Assembly (NCBI GenBank): GCA_027487385.1
Contig: JAIYDS010000205.1
Location: 1-64,000, forward strand
Source of the DNA: Acetobacteraceae bacterium
Lineage (GTDB): Bacteria > Pseudomonadota > Alphaproteobacteria > Acetobacterales > Acetobacteraceae
DNA length: 64,000 nucleotides
Direction: 5' to 3'
In this document: piece after piece, positions 34,708-42,468 of the stretch
Layout: every line of letters starts with the position of its first letter
Numbering within the stretch: the first letter of the stretch is position 1
Translations under genes and position numbers: made by a program
Notes under the pieces: model-generated
Told to the model about the DNA's origin: nothing
Database searches by the model: none
Seen by the model: only the letters and a program-made list of their open reading frames with translations

Positions 34708-35666
34708 GGGCTTGCCTCGATGGTGAAGGGTTCGGCGCAGCTATAGGCGGCGCGCTCATCCGCGCCGGCCTGGGGCGAGAGGCACAGGAAGCGCAGGAGG
34801 TCGCGCCCCTCCCGCAGGTCGGAAAGCCAGGCGGTCAGGGCGATGCGCCGCGCCGCCCAGCGCCGCCCGGCACGCAGATTGTTCATCGCCAAACCCTTGC
34901 GCGCGCTGTAGAGCGCCCAGCGCGCCTCCTGCCGGAAGCCCTGCAGCAAGGGGTCCCGCGCGGCCAGCGTGAGGTAGCGCAAGGAGCGGGTTCGGAGCCG
35001 CGCGCTGGACCCCGTGAGCCCTCCGCCGATGCGCCGCCACGCATAGACCTCCCGATCCAGCAGATGCAGCGGCGCCAGCCGCGAGAGGCGGGTGAGCAAC
35101 AGCACATCCTCGCCATAGTATAGGCCCTCGCCGAAGCCACCCGCCTGCAGCGCCAGGTCCCGCCGCATCAGCGTGGCGCCCAGATGCATCCAGAAATTCG
35201 CGAGCAGCCGGCGGGTCAGCGCATCGCCATCCAGCATGCCCGCCGGCGCCAGGGCGGGGGCGGGAAGCAGCGTGCCATCACCGCCCAGCAGCGCGTGGCG
35301 CGCGCCGATCCAGCCGATCTCGGGCCGCCCCATGAGGCCCTGCATGGCCGCAAGCCGGCCCGGCAGCCAGATATCATCGGCATCGAGGAACCCAAGCCAG
35401 GTGCCGCGGGCGGCCCGGATGCCCCGGTTGCGGGCCGAGGCCGGGCCCTGATTGACAGTACTGCGCAGCAGCCGGACCCGCCCGCCAGGGGCGGCCAGGC
35501 GCTCCATCCCCGCAATCGCGCCGAGTTGCAGCGAGGCGTCATCCACCAGGATCACCTCGCCAGCCACCCCCGCGACGTCCATCTCATCCAGCACCGAGCG
35601 CACCGCCGCGACCAGGAGAACGATGTCCGGATCAAACACCGGGCAAATGACGCTGACTTCGATCAT
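34704..35666 (-). CDS. Glycosyltransferase family 2
   Basis: This 320-aa GT-A enzyme starts EVSVICPVFDPDIVLLVAAV. It has EVILVDDASLQLG at the nucleotide site, the NQGPASARNRGIRAA segment, the metal motif FLDADDIWLPGR and a later GEDVLLLTRLS acceptor-side block. It is the first gene of the minus-strand triplet, with its promoter in the AT-rich gap that it shares with the epimerase gene. It probably adds an EPS sugar. The specificity is unknown. Confidence 0.9.
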   Translation of the reverse strand: MIEVSVICPVFDPDIVLLVAAVRSVLDEMDVAGVAGEVILVDDASLQLGAIAGMERLAAPGGRVRLLRSTVNQGPASARNRGIRAARGTWLGFLDADDIWLPGRLAAMQGLMGRPEIGWIGARHALLGGDGTLLPAPALAPAGMLDGDALTRRLLANFWMHLGATLMRRDLALQAGGFGEGLYYGEDVLLLTRLSRLAPLHLLDREVYAWRRIGGGLTGSSARLRTRSLRYLTLAARDPLLQGFRQEARWALYSARKGLAMNNLRAGRRWAARRIALTAWLSDLREGRDLLRFLCLSPQAGADERAAYSCAEPFTIEASP

Positions 35667-35781
35667 CCTAAAAACTTAGATCAATACGGCCGAAAGAGCC
35701 AGTATAATTGGCATTTTACTCCCTTTATTCCTCAAGATTAAAATACAGATCGAATTATAACTGAAACTTTGACAGATTTTA

Positions 35782-35809
35782 TTGCCATGAAAAACGATTT
35801 AAATACAAT
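35782..35809 (+). promoter_or_regulatory. Sigma-70-type promoter for the epimerase gene
   Basis: TTGCCA (35782-35787) and TACAAT (35804-35809) are separated by 16 bases, each one base from consensus. They lie in a 209-base AT-rich gap (35667-35875) between divergent genes. A GGAGG ribosome site precedes the ATG at 35876. A TTGACA at 35769 also exists but has no well-spaced partner. Confidence 0.45.
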
Positions 35810-35875
35810 TTTTACTGCAAAATCAGGCATCTACACCTATGTTCCGTCAGCGATTTTGACGGAGGAAATTCCCCC

Positions 35876-36835
35876 ATGGCGACGATCCTGGTCACTGGAG
35901 GCTGCGGCTTCATCGGCGCGCATCTCTGCGCCGCGCTCAGCGCGCGGGGGGACCAGGTGCGCGTCCTCGACGACCTTTCCACCGGCTACGAGGCAAAGCT
36001 GCCGCGCGGTACGCGCTTCCTGCGCGGCGACATCAACCAGATAGCCACCCTCGCCGAGGCGATGGAGGGCGTGGATGCCTGCTTCCACCTAGCCGCCATC
36101 GCTTCCGTCGAGCGCGGGACGCAGGATTGGCTCGGCACGCACCGCACCAACCTCTCCGCCACCATCGGCCTTTTCAACGTGGCACGCCGCCGCGCCATCC
36201 CGGTGGTCTATGCCTCCTCCGCTGCCGTCTATGGGCGTGGCGACGGGCATCAACTGGCCGAAGGCGCGCCGCGCGCCCCGCTGTCCTCCTATGGCGCCGA
36301 CAAGCTGGGTTGCGAACAGCATGCGCAGGTGGCGGGGCTGGTGCATGGCGTGCCCACGCTGGGGCTGCGCTTCTTCAACGTCTTCGGCCCCGGCCAGGAC
36401 CCGGCTTCGCCCTATTCGGGCGTGATCTCGATCTTCTGTGATAGGCTCGCCCGCGGGCTGCCCATCACCATCTACGGCGATGGTCGGCAGACGCGGGACT
36501 TCGTCTTCGTGGGCGATGTGGTGCGCGCGCTGATCGCCGCCCTGCCGCGCGCCGCCCTGAGCGGGCCCGTGGTGAATGTCTGCACCGGCATCGCCGTCAC
36601 CATCCAGGGCCTGGCCGAGATGATCGCGGGCCTCAATGGCCTGCCGCTGGAGGTTCGGCGGAAGCCGTCGCGCCTCGGTGAGATCGCCCATTCCCTGGGC
36701 TCACCCGCCCGCGCGCGGGAGCTGTTGGGCCTGGGCATGCCGGTTCCCCTGCGGGAGGGCCTGCGCGCGACCTTGCAGGCGATGCTTCCGCCGCCGCGGG
36801 GCCGGGCACCCGTCAGTGCGACAGCCACCGCATGA
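35876..36835 (+). CDS. NAD-dependent nucleotide-sugar epimerase/dehydratase
   Basis: This 319-aa extended short-chain dehydrogenase has the Rossmann motif TGGCGFIGAHL, the ASSAAVYG block with the catalytic Ser/Thr, the YxxxK pair in SSYGADKLGCEQ, and the LRFFNVFGPGQDP and GDGRQTRDFVFVGDVV segments. These are the hallmarks of UDP-glucose/UDP-GlcNAc 4-epimerase-like enzymes. It supplies a nucleotide sugar to the EPS pathway; the exact substrate cannot be told. It is transcribed alone from the AT-rich gap and converges with a micro-protein gene at its 3' end. Confidence 0.92.
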   Translation: MATILVTGGCGFIGAHLCAALSARGDQVRVLDDLSTGYEAKLPRGTRFLRGDINQIATLAEAMEGVDACFHLAAIASVERGTQDWLGTHRTNLSATIGLFNVARRRAIPVVYASSAAVYGRGDGHQLAEGAPRAPLSSYGADKLGCEQHAQVAGLVHGVPTLGLRFFNVFGPGQDPASPYSGVISIFCDRLARGLPITIYGDGRQTRDFVFVGDVVRALIAALPRAALSGPVVNVCTGIAVTIQGLAEMIAGLNGLPLEVRRKPSRLGEIAHSLGSPARARELLGLGMPVPLREGLRATLQAMLPPPRGRAPVSATATA

Positions 36836-36947
36836 GCAGCGCCAGGCTGAACCAGGCGGCGATCGAGAGACCCGCGATCAGCAGCGTCGCCGCCTGCCAG
36901 GACATGCGGCCATTCGCCGGTTTGGGCTTTCCGCCAGCCATGCGCAT
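36813..36947 (-). CDS. Single-span membrane micro-protein
   Basis: This 44-aa frame starts MRMAGGKPKPANGRMSW, with a second Met two codons later at 36941. It continues with one clear transmembrane helix (AATLLIAGLSIAAWFSLALL) and ends RWLSH. An AGAGG site lies just upstream. Its 3' end overlaps the convergent epimerase gene by 23 bases. Charge distribution suggests a cytoplasmic basic N-terminus. No family is recognised. The ribosome site and clean helix argue that it is real. Confidence 0.65.
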   Translation of the reverse strand: MRMAGGKPKPANGRMSWQAATLLIAGLSIAAWFSLALLMRWLSH

Positions 36948-37103
36948 CGCCTCTTCTGATCCTGTCTGGTCGCGTCACGGCCAGGGCGCGCCGCCCTGTC
37001 GCAAGCCTGGGCCATGCAAGGGCCCACTGCGCGAGCATCGGCCGCACCGCCCCTGCGCGGCAAGCATCCTCACCATCGGCGTCCATCCAGAGGAACGCAA
37101 GAC

Positions 37104-39008
37104 ATGTGTGCGGTGATCGGCCTTTTCCCGCAGGACCGGCGGGCGCTGCCCGAGCTGGCGAGCCTGCGCCGGATGGCCGATGCGCTGCGCCACCGCGGCC
37201 CGGATGGCGAGGGGTTCCACGTCGAGCCGGGCCTGGGTCTCGGCCATCGGCGCCTGGCCATCGTGGATCTCGCGGGCGGCCATCAGCCGATGCTCAGCGC
37301 CGATGGGCAGGCGGTGCTGAGCTTCAATGGCGAGATCTTCAACCATGCGGCGCTGCGCCGCGAGTTGGAGGCGCGCGGCCATGTCTTTCGCTCGCGCTCC
37401 GACACCGAAGTGATCCTGCAGGCCTGGCGGCAATGGGGCGTGGGCTGCCTGGATCATTTCAACGGCCAATTCGCCTTCGCCCTCTGGGATGCGGCGCTGG
37501 GCCGCCTGCTGCTGGCGCGGGACAGGCTGGGTGAGAAGCCGCTGCATTACGCGCGGCTGCCAGATGGCAGCGTCGCCTTCGCCTCCGAGATCGCGGGCCT
37601 GCTGGCCCTGCCTGCGGTCTCGCGACGGCTGGACCCCGCGGCCCTCGCCGACTTCCTGGCACTCGGCTACGTGCCCGATCCCGGCTGCATTCACGCCGCG
37701 ATCCGCAAGCTGGAGCCAGCGCATTTCCTCCTGCTGGAGCATGGCTTCTCCGGGCTACCGGCGCCGCAGCGTTACTGGCGCGCGCCAACCCGCGTCGCGG
37801 AAGCACCCGCAGACGCGATGGAACAACTCGGCGAGCGGCTGAGCGAGGCGGTCCAACTGCGCCTGATGTCCGATGTGCCACTGGGCTGCTTCCTCTCGGG
37901 CGGGGTGGATTCGGGCGGCATCGCAGCACTTGCGGCCCAGCTCGGCCCGGCGCTGGAAAGCTTCAGCATCGGGCTCGCCGGCAGCGCGGATGAGCGGCCG
38001 GCAGCGGCGGCCCTCGCTGCGGCCCTCGGCGGATCACACCATGCGGCAGCCGTGACGCCCGACCCGCTGCGCGATGCGCGCGAGGTCGCCGCCATCTTCG
38101 GCGAGCCCTTTGGCGATTCCTCCGCGACGCCGACGCTGGCCGTCTCCCGCCTCGCGCGGGGGCGCGTCACCGTGGCGCTCTCCGGCGATGGCGGGGATGA
38201 GGTTTTCGGCGGCTATCGCCGCCACCGCTGGCACCAGATGACGGATGCGGTGCGCCGGCATATCCCCGCCAGGCTGCGCCATCGCATCCTCGGCGCGCTG
38301 GCCCGCGCCTATCCCAAGATGGACCGCGCGCCGCAATGGCTTCGCGCCAAGCACACGCTGACCGAACTCAGCCTCGACAGCGCGCTGGGCTACTACACCA
38401 TGGTCTGCCGCATGGATGCCGCGCGGCGACACGCGCTGCTCTCGCCCGCGCTGCGCGCCACGCTGGAGGGGCATGACCCCGCGGCGCGCTTCACCCGCCT
38501 CATGGCGGAATGCGACCCCGACGAGCCGCTGCTGCAGGCCCAGTACGCCGATCTGCACACCTACCTGCCCGGCGACATCCTCACCAAGGTGGATCGCGCC
38601 AGCATGGCCGCCTCGCTGGAAGTGCGGCCGCCCCTGCTGGACCACACCCTCGTCGCCTGGGGCATGGCGCTGCCGGCCGCGCTGAAGCTGCGCGGCACCA
38701 CCGGCAAGGCGATCCTGCGCGACGCCCTGGCCCCGCTGCTGCCGCCCGAGCTGCTGACGCGGCCCAAGCAGGGCTTCGCCGCGCCGATGGGCGCGGCACT
38801 CCGCGCCCGAATGCCGGAAATGCGCGCCCGCCTGCGCGGGCCGGCGCTGATGGATAGCGGCCTGCTGAGCGAGGCCGGGCTGATGCGCCTCATCGCCGAG
38901 CATGAGAGCGGCCACTTCGACCACGGCACCGCGCTCTGGCAATTGCTGGTGCTGGAGGGCTTCCTCGCCAACCAGGGCAGCCGCGCCAGCCTGGCCGAAG
39001 CGGCGTGA
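37104..39008 (+). CDS. Asparagine synthase-like amidotransferase, XrtA/PEP-CTERM system
   Basis: This 634-aa glutamine-hydrolysing amidotransferase starts with MCAVIGLF, where Cys2 is the glutaminase nucleophile, and then has LRHRGPDGEG, LSFNGEIFNHAAL and RDRLGEKPLHY. The synthetase half has the PP-loop CFLSGGVDSGGIAAL, ALSGDGGDEVFGGYRR and KVDRASMAASLEVRPPLLDH. PEP-CTERM loci commonly carry this type (TIGR03108-type), probably to amidate a uronic acid in the EPS rather than to make free asparagine. The ATG at 37104 places Cys at position 2, which decides the start. It overlaps the flippase gene by four bases. Confidence 0.93.
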   Translation: MCAVIGLFPQDRRALPELASLRRMADALRHRGPDGEGFHVEPGLGLGHRRLAIVDLAGGHQPMLSADGQAVLSFNGEIFNHAALRRELEARGHVFRSRSDTEVILQAWRQWGVGCLDHFNGQFAFALWDAALGRLLLARDRLGEKPLHYARLPDGSVAFASEIAGLLALPAVSRRLDPAALADFLALGYVPDPGCIHAAIRKLEPAHFLLLEHGFSGLPAPQRYWRAPTRVAEAPADAMEQLGERLSEAVQLRLMSDVPLGCFLSGGVDSGGIAALAAQLGPALESFSIGLAGSADERPAAAALAAALGGSHHAAAVTPDPLRDAREVAAIFGEPFGDSSATPTLAVSRLARGRVTVALSGDGGDEVFGGYRRHRWHQMTDAVRRHIPARLRHRILGALARAYPKMDRAPQWLRAKHTLTELSLDSALGYYTMVCRMDAARRHALLSPALRATLEGHDPAARFTRLMAECDPDEPLLQAQYADLHTYLPGDILTKVDRASMAASLEVRPPLLDHTLVAWGMALPAALKLRGTTGKAILRDALAPLLPPELLTRPKQGFAAPMGAALRARMPEMRARLRGPALMDSGLLSEAGLMRLIAEHESGHFDHGTALWQLLVLEGFLANQGSRASLAEAA

Positions 39009-40519
39009 GCAGCATCCTCGTACGCACTGCCCACGGCGCCGGCTGGGTCATCGCCTGGCGGTTGATGACGCGGCTGCTCGGAATCTTCAGCACGCTCGTG
39101 CTGGTGCGCCTGCTCTCGCCGGCCGATTTCGGCCTGGTCGCGCTGGCGACGGCCTTCGCCCTCGCGCTCGATGTCTGCCTTTCCATCGGCGTCGAGGACC
39201 AGATCATCCGCAGCGAGGCGCCGGGCCGCGCGCTCTACGATACAGCCTTCACGCTGAACCTGATGAAGGCGCTGTCCGTCTCGCTGCTTCTGGCCATGAG
39301 TGCGGCACCGGCGGCGGAGTTCTTTGGCGATGCGCGGCTGCGCGATGTGCTGCTGGCGCTGGCCCTCTCGGCCGCACTGAGCGGGGCCACCAATATCGGC
39401 ATCGCGGATTTCCGGCGGCATCTCTCCTTCGACAAGGAATTCCGCCTGCAATTCCTGCCGCGCCTGGCCGGCATCAGCATGACCATCGGCATCGCCTGGG
39501 CCTTTCGCAGCCATTGGGCGCTGGTGCTGGGCGTTCTCACCAACCGCTTCGGCATCGTGGTGATGAGCCATGTGCTGCACCCCTATCGCCAGCGCCTTTC
39601 GCTGGCTGCCTGGCGCGAGCTTTCCGGCGTCTCCTTCTGGAGCTGGGCGATCAGCCTGGCCGCCACCATCCGAGACCGCGCGGACAGCTTCGTGATCGGC
39701 CGCGTGCTGGGCCCCGCACCGCTCGGCATCTATGCCGTGGGCGTCGAGGTCGCCGCACTCCCGACGACCGAGATGGTGGATCCGATCTGCCGCGCCTGCA
39801 TGCCGGGCTTCGCCGCCACGCTGCGCGATTCCGGGCGCGAGGGCGTGGCGCCCGCCTATCTGCGCATCATCGGGCTGATGGCGGTGCTGACCCTGCCGGC
39901 CGGCATCGGCACCTCGCTCATCGCGGGGCCGGTCGTCGCCCTGGTCTTCGGGCCGGCCTGGCTGGAGGCGGCGCCGGTCATGGCGCTGATCGCACTCGGC
40001 TGCACGCTCTCGCTCGCCGGCAATGTCAGTGCGGCGCTGCTGAATGCGCGGGCCGCGCTGCGCGGCATCCTCGTCGTCACCGCCGCCGCCGCGCTGTTGC
40101 GCATCGGGCTCTTGCTGCTCTTCATGCCCCGGTGGGGGTTGTTCGGCGCGGCTTTGGCGATCGCAATGGCGCTGCTGCTGGAGCATCTGGCGCTGGTTGG
40201 CGGCGCGTTGCGGATGCTGGCGCTGCGGCCCTGGGCGCTGCTGCGGGTGGTGCATCGCCCGGCCATCGCGGCCATGGCCATGGCCGCCCTGCTCTGGGGC
40301 TGCGGGCTGGGCTGGGCGCCGGCACCCGGCGCCGCCGCTGCGGCGCTGGCGCGGCTCGGCCAGGCCATTCCGCTGGCCGTGGCGAGCTACGCGCTGGTGC
40401 TGCTCGCGCTCTGGCGGCTGGCCGCCTGTCCGGCCGGCGCAGAGGCTGATCTGCTGCGCCTGATCCAGTCCCTGCTGGCGCGGATGGGCTTCGCCTGGCG
40501 TCGCCTGGCGCCCCGCTGA
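39005..40519 (+). CDS. Polysaccharide flippase (Wzx/MOP-like)
   Basis: This 504-aa inner-membrane protein has about twelve to fourteen hydrophobic helices of the oligosaccharide flippase family. LLGIFSTLVLVRLLSPADFGLVALA near the N-terminus is the typical opening, and DSFVIGRVLGPAPLGIYAVG is the mid-protein repeat of it. It should move lipid-linked EPS repeats to the periplasmic face for polymerisation. The GTG start overlaps the amidotransferase stop as GTGA. The C-terminal quarter is more variable and Ala/Leu-rich. Confidence 0.9.
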   Translation: MSSILVRTAHGAGWVIAWRLMTRLLGIFSTLVLVRLLSPADFGLVALATAFALALDVCLSIGVEDQIIRSEAPGRALYDTAFTLNLMKALSVSLLLAMSAAPAAEFFGDARLRDVLLALALSAALSGATNIGIADFRRHLSFDKEFRLQFLPRLAGISMTIGIAWAFRSHWALVLGVLTNRFGIVVMSHVLHPYRQRLSLAAWRELSGVSFWSWAISLAATIRDRADSFVIGRVLGPAPLGIYAVGVEVAALPTTEMVDPICRACMPGFAATLRDSGREGVAPAYLRIIGLMAVLTLPAGIGTSLIAGPVVALVFGPAWLEAAPVMALIALGCTLSLAGNVSAALLNARAALRGILVVTAAAALLRIGLLLLFMPRWGLFGAALAIAMALLLEHLALVGGALRMLALRPWALLRVVHRPAIAAMAMAALLWGCGLGWAPAPGAAAAALARLGQAIPLAVASYALVLLALWRLAACPAGAEADLLRLIQSLLARMGFAWRRLAPR

Positions 40520-40520
40520 G

Positions 40521-41435
40521 ATGGCGGCCCCCGATCCCAGCTGGAGCGTGGCGATCTTCGGCCGCAACGAGGCCGCCAGCATCGGCGCCTGCATCGCAGC
40601 CCTGGCATTGGCGGCGGAAGGGCGATCGCTGCATCTGACCATCCTGCTGAACGGCACCACGGATGGATCCCACCGCGAGGCCAGCCTCGCGCTGCGCCGC
40701 TGCGGGTTGCCCGGCTCCATCCACGCCATCGCCGAGGCCGACAAGGCCAATGCGGTGAACCAGTTCATCCGGAAGCTGCGCCCCGAGGCCGAAACCTATT
40801 TCTTCGTGGATGCCTATGCGCGGGTGGCGCCGGATGCGCTGCGCCATCTCGCCCAGGCCTTGCTGGATCACCCTGGCGCGCAGGCCGCCGCCGCCGTGCC
40901 GAGCACGGGCCGCAGCGCGGCCCGGCTGCGCGCGGCGATGATCCGGCATCCCGGGCTGCACGGCTCGCTCTTCGCCTTGCGCGGCGGCTTCGTGGCGCGG
41001 ATCGCGGCGCTGGGCCTCGGGCTGCCGGTCGGGCTTTATCGCGGAGACGGGCTGCTCGGCTCCTTCGTGCTGCATGACCTCGATGCCGCCCAGGGCGGCT
41101 GGCATGGCGAGCGGATCGCGGTGGAGCCGCGGGCGACATGGGCCGCGCCACAGTTGCAGCCCTGGCGCTGGCGGGATTGGCGGCGGCAATGGCAGCGGCT
41201 GATCCAGCAGGGGCGTGGCCGGCTGCAATGGGCCGCCATCCGCGCCCGGATCTACCCGGCTGGCTTCGGCGCTTTGCCCGTGGATGCCGATGCCTGTGTG
41301 TTGCAATCCCTCGACGCCGTGCGCCCGCCCAGGCTGTGGCGCGATCCCTTCGCCGCCCTGGCCCTGGCCCGCATGCGCCACGCGCCGTCCCGGCACAGCC
41401 TCACCCCGCGCCTGCTCAGCGAATGGAACATCTGA
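40521..41435 (+). CDS. Glycosyltransferase family 2-like protein
   Basis: This 304-aa protein starts WSVAIFGRNEAASIGACIAAL, like GT2 enzymes, then LTILLNGTTDGS and YFFVDAYARVAPDAL, where the usual DXD metal site is reduced to VDAY. A GDGLLGSFVLHDL block follows. It is a distant or atypical GT2, possibly with altered metal dependence. It follows the flippase stop by one base. The sugar donor is unknown. Confidence 0.75.
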   Translation: MAAPDPSWSVAIFGRNEAASIGACIAALALAAEGRSLHLTILLNGTTDGSHREASLALRRCGLPGSIHAIAEADKANAVNQFIRKLRPEAETYFFVDAYARVAPDALRHLAQALLDHPGAQAAAAVPSTGRSAARLRAAMIRHPGLHGSLFALRGGFVARIAALGLGLPVGLYRGDGLLGSFVLHDLDAAQGGWHGERIAVEPRATWAAPQLQPWRWRDWRRQWQRLIQQGRGRLQWAAIRARIYPAGFGALPVDADACVLQSLDAVRPPRLWRDPFAALALARMRHAPSRHSLTPRLLSEWNI

Positions 41436-41440
41436 TGAGA

Positions 41441-42448
41441 TCAGCGCAGCCGCGCCACCATGCCGCGCCAGGACCAGGGCCGCACCAGCTCCACCCACCA
41501 GAGCGCCTGGCTGCCCTGGCTGAGGCTGAGCTTGTAGCGATCCGCACCGCCCAGGAAGTCATAGACGCTGTCCCCGGCAGCCAGCGCGCGCTCGATGGCC
41601 AGGTGGTGGCTGGTCAGGCCGGGCTTGCCATGACGGCCCGCGCCGGCCAGGTCGAAGCCGCTCTGATAGGCATGCACGCGCCCCTGGTGGCGGAGATTGT
41701 AAAGGTAGCCGACATCGCCGCCGCCGGCGCTGATGCGCAGCAGCTCGACCTCGCCGCGCGGATGCGCCGCCGTGATCAGCGCCGCGTGGAAGCGCCGCAT
41801 CCAGGCGCCGGCAAAGGCGCCGGACTGGCCGCGCGCTTCCCAGCTTCTTTGATGCAGCGGCAGCATCGCGGCGAAGCCGGCCAGCGGGTCCGCGCAACAG
41901 CTGAGCGTGAGTTCCCCCTGCGCCGCATAGTAGCGATCCGAGCGCCGGATCTGCTGGCGCGCATTGGCGCTGCACAGGCCCAGGGCGCCTTGCCCGACCG
42001 CGCGCAGCGCCACGAGATCGGCAAAGGGCGCCTCACGCCGCTGGGCACGCCAGGTGGTGCCGGCCACCGCTTCGGCGGCAACGCCGCTCAGCACCAGCCG
42101 CCGCACCCCGCTCACATTCCAGGCCGCGCGCAGCAGCGCCGCGCCGATGGCGGGCGGGGCGAGCGGCGCATTGTGCTCGATGAAGGGCGCGTCCAGCGCG
42201 GGGTCGCCGCTTTCCGCCAGGCACAGACGATCACCGCGCCGGTTGAACAGCGCGAGGCCCAGCAGGCGGCCATCCTGCTCCGCCCTCAGCAGCACCGGGT
42301 CGGGGTAGCGCTCCTCGGCCAGGCAACCCACCCAGCTCCAGGATTGGAAAAAGCCGTGCCCCGCCACCTCGGGCTCAAGCGCTCGCCACAGGCGGCCCAG
42401 CGCCGCGAAATCCTTGACCGGCGAGAGATGGATCTGCACAGCCCCCAC
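41441..42448 (-). CDS. GNAT/CelD-like acyltransferase
   Basis: This 335-aa protein belongs to the CelD/BcsL-type GNAT family found in exopolysaccharide clusters. The N-terminus has FFQSWSWVGCLAE, the middle has ANARQQIRRSDRYY, and the C-terminal GNAT half has VGYLYNLRHQGRVHAYQSGFD and VYDFLGGADRYKLSLS. It probably transfers an acyl group to the polysaccharide or a sugar precursor. It is transcribed opposite to its neighbours, converging on the GT2 gene and starting 20 bases from the divergent fusion gene at 42469. Confidence 0.8.
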   Translation of the reverse strand: MGAVQIHLSPVKDFAALGRLWRALEPEVAGHGFFQSWSWVGCLAEERYPDPVLLRAEQDGRLLGLALFNRRGDRLCLAESGDPALDAPFIEHNAPLAPPAIGAALLRAAWNVSGVRRLVLSGVAAEAVAGTTWRAQRREAPFADLVALRAVGQGALGLCSANARQQIRRSDRYYAAQGELTLSCCADPLAGFAAMLPLHQRSWEARGQSGAFAGAWMRRFHAALITAAHPRGEVELLRISAGGGDVGYLYNLRHQGRVHAYQSGFDLAGAGRHGKPGLTSHHLAIERALAAGDSVYDFLGGADRYKLSLSQGSQALWWVELVRPWSWRGMVARLR

Positions 42449-42468
42449 CCTGCGGCGAAGCGCGGCGC

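Noticed and set aside
38561-40768. 735-residue minus-strand frame opposite the amidotransferase and flippase
   Set aside because: Gln/Arg/Asp-rich composition typical of antisense frames in GC-rich genes; no family motif.
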